From NCBI GenBank assembly GCA_965232455.1, contig OZ246981.1:2790001-2854000 (forward strand): 64,000 nt of DNA, given 5' to 3'. The position numbers and the translations under genes were made by a program. The notes under the pieces are model-generated. The model made no database searches and was not told where the DNA came from. It was given only the letters and a program-made list of their open reading frames with translations. This DNA comes from JBFGFX01 sp965232455 (GTDB lineage: Bacteria > Pseudomonadota > Gammaproteobacteria > Steroidobacterales > Woeseiaceae). Of this stretch, positions 46,764 through 56,404 are shown piece by piece (position 1 is the stretch's first letter; every line of letters starts with the position of its first letter).

Positions 46764-49403
46764 CTAGAAATCGACGGTCAGTGTAACGAAGTACGCGCGC
46801 AGCTGAGCATACACCGCCGAATAAAGGCCGCCGGGGTCCGAAGCAACCGCTTCGGGCGTCAAGCCCTGACGGTTCAGCGACGCCAGGAATCCGCCCGAGC
46901 GCGACCAGCTCAGAACGCCGGTGTCCTCGTTGAGCAGGTTCTTCACCTCTCCGCGCACCCTCAGGTTGTCCCCTATCCGGTACGTCGCCCCGAGATTGAC
47001 GAGACTGAACCCGGGCATGTCGAATGCGTTGAAGCGATTCGCGGGTCTGGAGCCCACGTAATCCCAATCGAGGTCTAGGGACAACTCGTCGGTAGGATCG
47101 TACAGGAAGCGGACACGTCCCAGCACGTTCGCGGCATTGTCGGCGTCGCCGTCGGGCACCGTGACCAGTACGTCGTCGGACGGCCCCGGCGTATTCGCCT
47201 GCCATTGCGCATAACCCTCCGACTCCGACTCCTGCAACGTTAGCGCCGCATCGATCGTGAGCTCCGGAGTTAAAAAGAAGTTGGCGTCGAACTCCACGCC
47301 GTAGGTGGTAATCGTGGCGGGCGGCGGCGGCGGCGAATAGGAGTTGCCGTTCTCATCGGTGAAAATCTGTCCCGTCGTGACGTTGTCCAGTTCCGCATAG
47401 AAGGGAAAAACCGCTGCGTTGAGTCTCCCACCGGAATACTTCAGGCCGATCTCGATCTGCTGCAGGTCGAGCTCCAGGGCGACTATGTTGTCGACCTGAG
47501 CCTGATTCAGGAGTCCCGTGAGGCTCCCGAAGCTGGGCGCTTTTTTGCCGTCCGAATATCTCACATAGCTCGACAGGCTCTCGTTCCAAACGTGATTCAG
47601 CGAAAAGGAATAGGACAGGTAGTCGTAGCTGCGTTTGACGGAAACCGGTTGAGTCTGCACGTTCGGGAAATTGTCGTACCATGTCAACGGGTCGCCGTCT
47701 TCGCCGCCCACGGTCGTGTCGCCGAAGTTGGGCGGAGGGACGCCGTTCGTGTTTCTCGTGTCATAGTCGATGCTTTCGTAGCGGACGCCCCAGTCCAGAT
47801 CGGTCGAGTCGGTAAACTGCCAGGTGTGGCCGAAGAACAGGGACAGTTGCTCCTGGGACCCGTCGTACACTCTGCCGCCGCTCAGCGCATCGCCCAACGA
47901 CCCGAACCCTTCCGGAGAGGTAATCTGCACGACTTCCCCGCCGGGCCGCGTGAGCGTAACGTCGTACAAAAACGGCCTGTCCTGCAGGCCCGAATAACCG
48001 ATTCCGCCGCCGTCGAATCGCTGCATGACGTCGGAATCCGCGTAAAAACCGCCGAGTGTGAATGCGTGATCTCCCGCTGTCTTGCTGACCGCAATCCGCG
48101 CCATCCGTTCGTCCACTTCGTAAAGCGGGTCGAAGGCGATCTGTGTAAAGACGCCGTTCTGCAATATGTCCTGGTTCGGCAGGTTGTTTACCGTCACCGT
48201 GAACGGCGGGCGGCCGTTGGCAGTGACGGTTTCCGCGAGAAGATCGCCCGTAGCCGGATCGCGGAACTGGTAGGTGCCGGCCTGACCGAAGGTATTGCCG
48301 AGGATGTATATGAAGTTGTCGGTCAACGGCATGGCGAAGATTACGGCGCCCGTGTTCCAGTCCGACGTGTTGTCGTTTATCCGGGTATCGAGGTCCAGGG
48401 TCCAGTCGTTACCCAACTCGTGGTTCCACCTGAGCGCCAGGCTCAGCTGTTCGTTTTGTGTCGTGTTGCGGGCGTCCCAACTCGCCGTGCTGCCGTCCGG
48501 CGCACGCCAGGTATGCGGCGCCGCCGGCGGTTGAAAGGAATCGTTGGCGTCGAGCCCGGGAGCCACTCTGGGGTTGTTGAAGTCGACGGTGGGTATGAAC
48601 TCGAAGAAGAGGTTGTCGTCGCCCAGGTACTTTCCGGTCAGCAGCAATTCGCCGTCGCCATAGTCCCACAGCAGATTGCCGCGCAGTTGACCGCCTTTGT
48701 TGAGTTTGTAACCGGGATAGTGTGCGCCGTCGCTTTCACGGTAGAAACCGCCGACGCCGTAATAGAGGTTGCCGGAATCGCCCAGCTCGCCGCCGACAAA
48801 ACCTTCGAGCCTGTAATACGGATGCTCGCCATCGCCCTCGAGCCCGTATCGGAATCCGACGGTGCCGCCTTCATGACTGCGGCCGTTCTTGGTGATGTAG
48901 TTGAACACGCCGCCCGGCGCATTGGCGGCGGTAATCGTCGCGGTGCCGCCACGCAGGGCCTCGATATGCGCGATCGTCGTGTCGGCTCTGAGGAAAAAAT
49001 CCGGCCCGTAATTGGTCAGGCGAACGTTCGTGACCGGCATGCCGTCCTCCTGCATCGACACGTAGAAGTAACCGTTGGATGCCTCTATCGCGCCTGCCGA
49101 TACGCCGCGAGAGTGGACGATGTTACGGATCTCTCCGTAACCCGAGTTCACGAACACGCCCGGAACGTTTTTGAGAAGATCGGCGGCGCTCACGAGGCCG
49201 GAGCGGGACAAGGTGTCCTCGGAAACCACGGACACCGCGACAGCCGCCTTTTCCAGGCTCTTTTTCGTGAATACGCCGGTGACGATGACCTCGGATAACT
49301 CTTCGTTTGCACCGTCGTCACTCGAACTGTCTACTTGCGCGTAAGCCGGTGCGCCCGGAAGACCGACCAGCAGGAGCGTTATCACCCAATAGACTTTTTG
49401 CAT
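46764..49403 (-). CDS. TonB-dependent outer-membrane receptor
   Basis: From ATG 49403 (GTG at 49406 directly precedes it) the protein is 879 residues with signal peptide MQKVYWVITLLLVGLPGAPA. A TonB box, EELSEVIVTGVF, is followed by the plug domain (AAVAVSVVSEDTLSRSGLVSA, DLLKNVPGVFVNSGYGEIRN) and a long beta-barrel ending in the aromatic residue of YFVTLTVDF, as required for barrel assembly. It heads the operon with two sulfatases and the rhamnose genes, so it likely imports sulfated rhamnose-containing oligosaccharides. No SusD-like partner is present, as is usual in gammaproteobacteria. Confidence 0.94.
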   Translation of the reverse strand: MQKVYWVITLLLVGLPGAPAYAQVDSSSDDGANEELSEVIVTGVFTKKSLEKAAVAVSVVSEDTLSRSGLVSAADLLKNVPGVFVNSGYGEIRNIVHSRGVSAGAIEASNGYFYVSMQEDGMPVTNVRLTNYGPDFFLRADTTIAHIEALRGGTATITAANAPGGVFNYITKNGRSHEGGTVGFRYGLEGDGEHPYYRLEGFVGGELGDSGNLYYGVGGFYRESDGAHYPGYKLNKGGQLRGNLLWDYGDGELLLTGKYLGDDNLFFEFIPTVDFNNPRVAPGLDANDSFQPPAAPHTWRAPDGSTASWDARNTTQNEQLSLALRWNHELGNDWTLDLDTRINDNTSDWNTGAVIFAMPLTDNFIYILGNTFGQAGTYQFRDPATGDLLAETVTANGRPPFTVTVNNLPNQDILQNGVFTQIAFDPLYEVDERMARIAVSKTAGDHAFTLGGFYADSDVMQRFDGGGIGYSGLQDRPFLYDVTLTRPGGEVVQITSPEGFGSLGDALSGGRVYDGSQEQLSLFFGHTWQFTDSTDLDWGVRYESIDYDTRNTNGVPPPNFGDTTVGGEDGDPLTWYDNFPNVQTQPVSVKRSYDYLSYSFSLNHVWNESLSSYVRYSDGKKAPSFGSLTGLLNQAQVDNIVALELDLQQIEIGLKYSGGRLNAAVFPFYAELDNVTTGQIFTDENGNSYSPPPPPATITTYGVEFDANFFLTPELTIDAALTLQESESEGYAQWQANTPGPSDDVLVTVPDGDADNAANVLGRVRFLYDPTDELSLDLDWDYVGSRPANRFNAFDMPGFSLVNLGATYRIGDNLRVRGEVKNLLNEDTGVLSWSRSGGFLASLNRQGLTPEAVASDPGGLYSAVYAQLRAYFVTLTVDF

Positions 49404-49432
49404 CACCTCCCCCTTTCATCAGCAAATGCAGA

Positions 49433-49465
49433 TTGATCGAAATTGACTGATTATGATCGTTTATG
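49433..49465. promoter_or_regulatory. Candidate repressor site in the TonB-receptor leader
   Basis: TTGATCGAAATTG at 49433-49445 and TGATCGTTTATG at 49454-49465 form direct repeats 21 bases apart, about two helical turns. They lie between the receptor start codon and its proposed promoter. The core TTGATCGA also precedes rhaEW. This fits repression by the DeoR-type protein encoded at 52804, but no binding has been shown. Confidence 0.4.
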
Positions 49466-49471
49466 AGTGAA

Positions 49472-49500
49472 ATAGTTGCATTTTGAGAATTTCTTGTCAA
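49472..49500 (-). promoter_or_regulatory. Candidate sigma70 promoter for the TonB-receptor operon
   Basis: TTGACA (minus strand, 49500-49495) is followed after 17 bases by AACTAT (49477-49472), a perfect -35 with a weak -10. The start codon is about 65 bases downstream and the leader includes the GATCG direct repeats. Confidence 0.4.
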
Positions 49501-49608
49501 TCATCGCGTTTCCATTGATTGCCCCCGGTTCTTCGCCGGCCGCCACCAGGACCATCGATGCTCAGTGAAATCAGCGATTTGTGGCACTCGACCGTCTTGG
49601 GTTCGAGA

Positions 49609-52600
49609 ATGAGAATGCGCATGGCCCGTACGCATCGAAAATCCAACCTGGCCCTCATCGCCCGAACCTGTCAGGTGCTGATCGCGTTTGGCGCGGTATT
49701 CCCGGCGTGCGCACAAGCGGCCGGCGACGCCGCCGACAGGGAGCGCAACGCAGGCTGGCAACAGGATTTCGAGCGAGGAGCGGCAACCACGGGCGCGATG
49801 TTTCGTTGGTGGTGGCCCGGCGCCGCCGTCGACGCCGAGGTGCTCCGGTCCCAGCTCAAAAGCATCGCGGACGCCGGCTACAAAGGCGTGGAAATTGCCG
49901 ACGTCAAGGTCGGCGTCGATTATCCGACCGACCCGGACCTCTACCAGTACGGTTCCGAAGCCTGGAGGAAAGCCGTCAAAGCGGCGGCTCTCGAAGCGCG
50001 ACGACTGGGTTTGCAGGTGGACGTTACGATGGGCGCGCGCTGGCCGGCGGCTGTCCCGGGACTCGAGGTTGACGGCGCGGCGTCGTCCAAGGAACTAGTC
50101 GGCGTCATCCAACCCGTGGTGGGCGGCGTTTTTGCCGGCCCCGTACCACCGCCGGAGCCGCATTATTATCCCGATCGCACCTCGGTGGACGGCGAAATCA
50201 TCGAGAACCGCAAGCGGTCGACGCCCAGGCTTGTCGCGGTAGGCGCGATCCGCTGCGTGCCGGGCCGTTGCGACGAGGCTTCGCCCGTCTTCGACCTCGA
50301 ATCGTATGTCGAACTTACGGAAAAAATCTCCAACGGAGCCATCAACTGGCGCGCTCCGGACGATGGGGACTGGATGCTTGTTGCACATTGGTACCGGGGC
50401 ACCGGCCAGCGAAACGATGCGCCCTGGGGCGACAGCCCCTACCTGATTACCGACCCGGAGTCGCGAGCCGTCGACCACTTCGGCATCGAGGGCGCCCGTG
50501 CGTTCTTGCGCTACTTCGAGACCACGCTGGACGAAGAAACACTGGCGACGCTGGCGTCGCTGGGTGGGTCGGTTTTCGAGGACTCGATCGAGCTGAACGG
50601 CGCCCAACTGTGGACAGCCGGGATGCCGGTCGAATTCGCGACACGACGCGGATATTCCCTCGTCCCGTACCTCGTCTGCGTCACCTATGATCCGGTCGAA
50701 GGGCCGTTCGACGTCCCGCAGCCCAGTTTCCGTTTTCCGGACCGGGGCGCCGACACCTGTCGACGTGTTCGCCGCGATCTCGCGCTCACGCTGAGCGAAC
50801 TTTACATCGACTATCACCTGGCGCCGTTCAAACTATGGGCGAACGAGCGCGGACTGAATTTTCGCGCTCAACCTTATGGCGTTGCCATTGACATCGCTCG
50901 AGCCGGAGCACTGCTGGACATCGCCGAGGACGAGTCTTTCGCCTCGGGCACGTCGGACGATTGGCGATTGATCGCGAGCGGGGTGGAAGCCGCGGGTAAA
51001 CGGATAGTCTCGGACGAACTCATCGCCGGCGGTTTTGGCGGCAGCTATCGCATGAGCACCCAGCAGATCGTTCGCGAGGTCAACGCCCAGTATGCGCTGG
51101 GCGCGAACCAGATCGTGTTCCACGGATACCCGTACGAAGAATGGCCTCCGCCCGTCGACGGCGTAGAGATCGACTCGTTTATGCGCTGGCCCGGGTTCCA
51201 CGCGTTTATGCCAAGAATTCCGGACGCGTTCGGCGCCCGCAATCCGACCTGGCTGCTGGAAAGCACCCTTGCGCGTTATTACGCCCGCATGCAGCTCGTG
51301 CTGCGGACAGGCGAACGTCGACGGGACGTGGCGATTTTCAATCAAAGCCTGAATCACATCGACAATGCGTTCGACGGCAAGGTACTCCTCGACCGCGGTT
51401 ATTCCTACGGGTACCTGACGCCCGGCTTGCTCGAGACAGTGCCGCCGGAGGTCGACGGCAACCGCCTTTATCCGGGTGGACCCGCGTTCAAAGTCGTCGT
51501 CCTCGACCGACCCGAGACCCTGTCGCTCGCCGCGGCACGGCGCATCCTCGACATGGCAACGCGAGGCATCCGCATTGTCGTCATCGGGCAAACGCCGGAG
51601 CGCATACCGGGCTTTGACCACCAACAGGGCGCCCTTGAAGCCGAGCTGGCCCTCCTGATTGGCGAACTGCGGCGACAACGTTCGGTCACCACGATCCCGG
51701 GAGCGCGACAACTCGTTCCAACTTTGCTCGACCTCGACATCAGGCCGGCGGCAACCAGCACGTCCGGCGTCTTTCGGTTTGTTCAGCGTATCGACGGCAA
51801 CGTGCACTTCTTCTATGTTCACAACGGCTCCGACGCCGCGGTCAGTGACGAGGTCCGCCTCTGCGGCCCCGGCGTACCGTACCGGCTCAATGCATGGAAT
51901 GGCGGTATCGCCTCCATTGCCGAATTCTCGATCGACGACGGCTGTGTCGCGACCCCGATGACCCTCGGGAGCGGCGAGGCCGCTCTGATGGCGCTGGCCC
52001 CCGATCACTGGACTGCACAAGACTCGCGCGGGCGCGCGAATCCGGTTGTCGAGAGCAACGCGGAAACGGTGTTTACTCTCAGTGGGCGCTTGATGGCCCG
52101 TGTCACGTCGAACAGCGCCGCGCGCGCCAGTCTGATGGACGGAACCGTCCTCCAGGGCGGGTTTGTAGAGCTGCCGGAACGCCGACGGCTTTCTACCTGG
52201 AATTTGCTCGTCGATTCTTTTCTGCCGGCCAGTTTGGACGGCAGCGACACAGCAACTCGTCACGAGCTCGTGGATGCCGGTCCCGTCCCGCTGAAACCGT
52301 GGTCTTCGATCCCGACGATCGCCAATGTGTCCGGAATCGGCACCTATTCGACCTCGATCGAACTCGGGGAGGGCTGGACGGGTACCGGGGCGCACATCCA
52401 TCTGGGTGAGGTTTTTGGAGCGTACGGCATTCGTATAAATGGCCGGAGTATCGATCCCGTCAACCAGCTCGACACGCGTATCGACGTCGGCACACTGCTT
52501 CGCGTCGGCATGAACAGGATTGAGATCGTCGTTGCCACCAACCTCAACAATGCGCTGCGCATTTATTCCCCGAACGACTACGGTTCTCAACCCGTACAGC

Positions 52601-52692
52601 AGTACGGCCTGCTCGGCCCCGTATTCCTCGAACCCTACCGTGACGTGGAATTGATGGAGTCAAACGACGAGGCGAATAGCTATAATCGGTAG
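49609..52692 (+). CDS. GH106-like alpha-L-rhamnosidase
   Basis: I place the start at ATG 49609 (MRMRMARTHRKS; ATG 49621 is also possible), giving 1027 residues with an N-terminal signal peptide ending near CAQA. The catalytic barrel opens GAMFRWWWPGAAVDAEVL and ADAGYKGVEIADVKVG, matching the Trp-rich start of GH106 enzymes. The C-terminal beta-sandwich (STSIELGEGWTGTGAHIHLG, FGAYGIRINGR) resembles a GH2-type galactose-binding domain as seen in the family. It should release L-rhamnose from the non-reducing end of glycans in the periplasm or at the surface. It diverges from the receptor operon and is followed by its likely regulator. The family is known for retaining key Glu pairs, which I could not place with certainty. 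Confidence 0.8.
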   Translation: MRMRMARTHRKSNLALIARTCQVLIAFGAVFPACAQAAGDAADRERNAGWQQDFERGAATTGAMFRWWWPGAAVDAEVLRSQLKSIADAGYKGVEIADVKVGVDYPTDPDLYQYGSEAWRKAVKAAALEARRLGLQVDVTMGARWPAAVPGLEVDGAASSKELVGVIQPVVGGVFAGPVPPPEPHYYPDRTSVDGEIIENRKRSTPRLVAVGAIRCVPGRCDEASPVFDLESYVELTEKISNGAINWRAPDDGDWMLVAHWYRGTGQRNDAPWGDSPYLITDPESRAVDHFGIEGARAFLRYFETTLDEETLATLASLGGSVFEDSIELNGAQLWTAGMPVEFATRRGYSLVPYLVCVTYDPVEGPFDVPQPSFRFPDRGADTCRRVRRDLALTLSELYIDYHLAPFKLWANERGLNFRAQPYGVAIDIARAGALLDIAEDESFASGTSDDWRLIASGVEAAGKRIVSDELIAGGFGGSYRMSTQQIVREVNAQYALGANQIVFHGYPYEEWPPPVDGVEIDSFMRWPGFHAFMPRIPDAFGARNPTWLLESTLARYYARMQLVLRTGERRRDVAIFNQSLNHIDNAFDGKVLLDRGYSYGYLTPGLLETVPPEVDGNRLYPGGPAFKVVVLDRPETLSLAAARRILDMATRGIRIVVIGQTPERIPGFDHQQGALEAELALLIGELRRQRSVTTIPGARQLVPTLLDLDIRPAATSTSGVFRFVQRIDGNVHFFYVHNGSDAAVSDEVRLCGPGVPYRLNAWNGGIASIAEFSIDDGCVATPMTLGSGEAALMALAPDHWTAQDSRGRANPVVESNAETVFTLSGRLMARVTSNSAARASLMDGTVLQGGFVELPERRRLSTWNLLVDSFLPASLDGSDTATRHELVDAGPVPLKPWSSIPTIANVSGIGTYSTSIELGEGWTGTGAHIHLGEVFGAYGIRINGRSIDPVNQLDTRIDVGTLLRVGMNRIEIVVATNLNNALRIYSPNDYGSQPVQQYGLLGPVFLEPYRDVELMESNDEANSYNR

Positions 52693-52803
52693 CTCATGAA
52701 ACAACCGGGTCCAACCGGGGAACAGTTTCCCGACCGGTTTCCACCTTCGTGACCGCAGCCTGCGAGATTGGTCTCGATCCAGCCGTACCGTAAGAACGCC
52801 GCC

Positions 52804-53598
52804 ATGCATGCAGCTCAACGAGAAAAGATGATCCTGGATCTCCTCCGGCAGAACGGCTTCGTGGCGTTTCGCGAACTGGAAAATCGGCTCGACGCCTCCT
52901 CCGCAACGCTCCGCCGCGACCTCAAGCGTCTTGCGAAGGAAGGGCAAATCGACCGGGTTCGTGGCGGTGCGAGACTGGTAGACCCGGATGATCAGGGCGG
53001 CGGGGTGAAGGCCGACCATCTGACGGGGGTGCCGTTCCACGAAAACATCAAGCGCATGAAAGAACAGAAACAAGCCATCGGCAGGAAGGCGGCTGAGCTT
53101 TGTTCACACGGTAGCGCGGTGATGATCGACGGCGGCTCTACGACTCTGCAGATGTGCCCACATTTAGCGGGGCTCGAGCTGCAGGTATTGACCAACTCGC
53201 TCTACATCGTTGCGGCCTTGCTGCAACAGGAAGGCACGCGAGTCCAGATCCCGGGAGGGTCCGTCTTCAGAGAACAGAACATCATCCTCTCCGCGGCGGA
53301 CGACGACCTCATGCCGCGACTGCATGCACCCCAACTCTTCATGGGCGCCGCGGCAGTCGGCAAAAGAGGCATCATGCAGGCCGATATCATGTTGGTCGAA
53401 GCGGAGCGCCGCCTGATCGGTCGTGCAGAAGAAGTGATTTTGCTCGTCGATCATTCCAAGTTTCACAGCTCATCGGGAAGCGTCGTCTGTGAACTCGGGA
53501 AAATCGACAAGGTTATTACCGACGACGGTATCGATTCCCGCGACGTCGAAATGCTGAACGCCGTCGGTGTGGAAGTCACCATTGCCGAGACGGCTTAG
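52804..53598 (+). CDS. DeoR/GlpR-family transcriptional repressor
   Basis: I start at ATG 52804 (MHAAQREKMILDLLRQNGFV); the frame is open upstream only through a TTG. The 264-residue protein has the DeoR winged helix, ENRLDASSATLRRDLKRLAKEG and IDRVRGGARL, and the sugar-phosphate sensor domain with VMIDGGSTTLQMCPHL, VLTNSLYIVAALL, and LVDHSKFHSSSG. Family members are released from DNA by phosphorylated sugars such as rhamnulose-1-P. It lies 111 bases after the rhamnosidase gene on the same strand, and TTGATCGA sites upstream of the receptor and rhaEW genes are candidate targets. Confidence 0.88.
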   Translation: MHAAQREKMILDLLRQNGFVAFRELENRLDASSATLRRDLKRLAKEGQIDRVRGGARLVDPDDQGGGVKADHLTGVPFHENIKRMKEQKQAIGRKAAELCSHGSAVMIDGGSTTLQMCPHLAGLELQVLTNSLYIVAALLQQEGTRVQIPGGSVFREQNIILSAADDDLMPRLHAPQLFMGAAAVGKRGIMQADIMLVEAERRLIGRAEEVILLVDHSKFHSSSGSVVCELGKIDKVITDDGIDSRDVEMLNAVGVEVTIAETA

Positions 53599-54227
53599 CG
53601 ACTGGAAATCAACGACGGACGTTGTCCGGCCCCTACATTTGGGCCAGTTGATCAAGCCGTAGAAGCCAATGCATCGACCAGACTGTGTCTCGGATCGCAA
53701 CATTCGATGCCTCATAACTTGTTGATTGATATGACCTGAAGGCGGCGTCTGTTGCGTACAATGTCGGACAATGCACGACAAAGCAGGACTGATGTCGGAA
53801 ACTTGTCGGAATTGATGTGAGATTGACACTGTGCACAGATTAGGTGAAGTCCATCTAGTAAATTCATGCACCGAAAGTCGGGAATAGGATCGCCTCTTTG
53901 TACGACCCCATAACTACCAGAAAAGGTAGTTGAATAACTCGAGACCGACTCGTAAATTTATTTACGTGAAGTATTCGGAAAACGGTTGAGGGCACCTGAT
54001 AAACATCAGTCTGCCAGCGACATTGTCTATCGAATTTTTCGTGGCGCCGGTAACGATCTCATGAACGTTCCTGATTCGCCAATCCCTTTTGGGAAATCGT
54101 ATGAAAAGACGGTCGGTGTGGTTGGCGGTCACTTGTACGGTCAGCGGTCAAAGCCCAACCTCATACGGATTCACCAATGCTAAAGTAGGAGCTGCGCGTT
54201 TCGTTTTGCTGCTTTGGAGAAGCTGTC
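53599..54227. other. 629-bp AT-richer gap with short repeats, no gene
   Basis: No credible gene. Three TGTCGGA copies lie at 53762, 53793 and 53804, and two hairpins, AACTACC/GGTAGTT (53911-53930) and CGTAAA/TTTACG (53952-53966), follow; either hairpin may end DeoR transcription. The base composition shifts from GC-rich to AT-richer here and stays so to the IS element, marking the left border of an insert. Confidence 0.5.
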
Positions 54228-55049
54228 ATGACGCGACAACAGAACCCCCACGCCACATTTGTATCACTGCTGCTTACCCTTTCGCTACTGGCAACTGCGA
54301 ACACCCACTCGGCCGAATTGTTCTCTGCTGTCGATAGCACCACGTATCAACGTCTAGCTGTCGAAAACCGATCGTCTCTAGCCAAGTACGCGCACCTCTC
54401 CAAACGACTTCGTCTAGTCACCATCAATACCGAGGTGTTGCTTGGTGACCAAAAGGAATTCTCGATTTCACCGTTTTCGGACGTCAGCATACCCGTCAGC
54501 CGCACCGACTTACGAATGTCGGATAGTAAGAGTTCATTTCAATGGACGGGGCGATATCTGAATGCACCGCTTTCAAGGGACGCATTCTTGAATCTACAGC
54601 GTTCACGCGACGTGGAGCCCGAGTACGCTAAGCGACTCTATGCAACGCTCTTCGAGCTGCAGATTTCCGGCGCAAAATACATCTACGACGAGGAAGCCGG
54701 CGAGAGCAGGGAGGCTTCGGCGGTGTATCCAGATCCAGTAACCGGTCGCTACGACCACCGAAAACTCTTGTCCCGTAGCACTGGTGCGTCGGCCGGTTAC
54801 TTTGAAATCGTCCTGGACGTGAAGCCGCCACTACCGGAAGGTGAAACCAATGATGACGGGGCACCATTCTCAGCGATCTATGCGGTGAGATCGCTGCCGA
54901 GCGACCGGCGCTACCACATCGTGTATGAGGTTGATCCTGCAAAATCGGTACCAGTCGGTCCGGTGGACGCCATCAACAATCCCGACGCAGCGAGAAGGCT
55001 TGAAGAGTACCGCAATCTGGAGAAAGCACTAGAAAACAGCAGTCAATGA
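54228..55049 (+). CDS. Secreted protein resembling the propeptide of metzincin-type metalloproteases
   Basis: A 273-residue protein with a strong ribosome-binding site (GGAGA, eight bases upstream) and a signal peptide (hydrophobic SLLLTLSLLATA, cleavage near THSA). LSKRLRLVTINTEVLLG, FSISPFSDVSIPVSRTDL and SSFQWTGRYL resemble the fold-assisting prodomain that precedes reprolysin-like catalytic domains in bacterial proteases. No HExxH here. The next gene, 38 bases downstream, supplies a catalytic domain with HEFGHLLGAGH and no such prodomain. The two therefore look like one protease split into separate chains. The link to the propeptide is my pattern reading, not a database match. Confidence 0.6.
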   Translation: MTRQQNPHATFVSLLLTLSLLATANTHSAELFSAVDSTTYQRLAVENRSSLAKYAHLSKRLRLVTINTEVLLGDQKEFSISPFSDVSIPVSRTDLRMSDSKSSFQWTGRYLNAPLSRDAFLNLQRSRDVEPEYAKRLYATLFELQISGAKYIYDEEAGESREASAVYPDPVTGRYDHRKLLSRSTGASAGYFEIVLDVKPPLPEGETNDDGAPFSAIYAVRSLPSDRRYHIVYEVDPAKSVPVGPVDAINNPDAARRLEEYRNLEKALENSSQ

Positions 55050-55087
55050 GCAACAGGAGCAACCAATAGACTAAGGAGAGCATTTCA

Positions 55088-56404
55088 ATGCCCAGGACTA
55101 CTCACTACTGCTTGGCTCTACTGTTCTGCTTGTCCGGGACGGCCCACTCGCAGCTAAATCCGCCGGTGGTCGAGGACACGATTCACATACTGGTGCTGAA
55201 AGAGGCTGGAGTATCCCAAACCTACACTGAAACACAGCTTAACTCTCTGCTGAATGCCTGGGAAGACACTAGCTTTACTCTAGGTAACGCGCCTGTGTCG
55301 CTGACGGTTATTAACGCCGCAGCGCCGCTAATCATGCCAGACATTTCTTCTTCGGCTGGGTATATCACGCATCGCAATGCTGTTCACGCACTGGTTTCCG
55401 TGCCTGTCGGCGGTGCGCTACCGATTCGAGACGCCTTAGCGGCCGATATCGTCCTTCTGTTTGTCGATGCCTTCGCTGGCTCCAACCCCTATTTAACTTG
55501 TGGCCGTGCCGATCAGGATAATTGGATCCCGCCGCCACCGAGTAGTGGCGGCCAATTTGATGAAGACCCCCTCACCGGCCTGGATTTAAACGGCAAAGAC
55601 GACTATTACATCGCGTTGATCGCGAATGACGTCCCATGCAATGGGCCGGGGAATACCCTCGTTCTAGCCCATGAGTTTGGCCATCTTCTCGGCGCCGGCC
55701 ACTACGAAGTTCCGGCGGGCGTCTCTGCACCACGTCCGGGTCTGCTGGCTAATAGCAAAGCTGCATGGCGGTCTGCGGGTTGGGGCATCACTAGGTACAC
55801 AACAATCGGTATGTCACCCGCTGACAGTCCGTGCCTTTCGTTCTGGTGCATCTACGACAATGTATGGAGCGATTGGTCTTTTACCTGGAACGATCCACAA
55901 CGCCGTAATACCGACGCAATAGACCTTACGGCGGAATCACTGGCGCATTACAGAATGGGAACGCCAACCTTTGGTGCGACTGAGACGTGTATTGATGGCA
56001 TAGACAACGATGGCGACGGCCAAACGGATACGGGCCAAGACCCAGATTGCAGCACAGGGAACTCCGAAGTACCGCTACCACCACCCTTGCCACCAACGTG
56101 CGACGCCACCGTCAGGCCGTTTGGGCTGTTCACTTACTTGGTTGATGGATGCGTCCCCGGCACTTCGACATCGCACTACCGACTCGCTTGGGGTCACCAT
56201 TGTCCTGATCAGGTGTTCGAGTATGAAATTTGGGCAGCGACACCGCCAACTGGCTTACGAACTTTCAGATGGGTGGTACCCAATACCGGCTCTGACGCAT
56301 TCATCACAAACGGTAGTGGTCGAATCTGGGTTCGGTCTTGCGGCGTCGGCGGATGTTCAGGGTTCACCCTCAACAGCGTAATTGTGACTGATATTTGCCC
56401 GTAA
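55088..56404 (+). CDS. Secreted metzincin-like zinc metalloprotease with Ca-binding-like repeat and C-terminal domain
   Basis: A 438-residue protein, good ribosome-binding site (AAGGAGAG), signal peptide MPRTTHYCLALLFCLSGTAH. The zinc motif LAHEFGHLLGAGH (His195, Glu196, His199, His205) is a complete HExxHxxGxxH, with a possible Met-turn at TTIGMS. CIDGIDNDGDGQTDTGQDPDC (about 301-321) is a Cys-bounded Asp-rich repeat as in calcium-binding linkers. The rest (Pro-rich then CDATVRPFGLFTYLV to the C-terminus) is a Cys-rich beta domain, probably for binding. Base use is AT-richer than neighbours, suggesting horizontal gain. It ends at a strong terminator. Confidence 0.75.
   Translation: MPRTTHYCLALLFCLSGTAHSQLNPPVVEDTIHILVLKEAGVSQTYTETQLNSLLNAWEDTSFTLGNAPVSLTVINAAAPLIMPDISSSAGYITHRNAVHALVSVPVGGALPIRDALAADIVLLFVDAFAGSNPYLTCGRADQDNWIPPPPSSGGQFDEDPLTGLDLNGKDDYYIALIANDVPCNGPGNTLVLAHEFGHLLGAGHYEVPAGVSAPRPGLLANSKAAWRSAGWGITRYTTIGMSPADSPCLSFWCIYDNVWSDWSFTWNDPQRRNTDAIDLTAESLAHYRMGTPTFGATETCIDGIDNDGDGQTDTGQDPDCSTGNSEVPLPPPLPPTCDATVRPFGLFTYLVDGCVPGTSTSHYRLAWGHHCPDQVFEYEIWAATPPTGLRTFRWVVPNTGSDAFITNGSGRIWVRSCGVGGCSGFTLNSVIVTDICP

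Noticed and set aside
47592..49298. 568-codon plus-strand frame opposite the TonB-dependent receptor
   Set aside because: Antisense shadow; the receptor has signal peptide, plug and terminal aromatic residue.
50833..52590. 585-codon minus-strand frame opposite the rhamnosidase gene
   Set aside because: Antisense shadow in a GC-rich gene; no signal peptide or domain.
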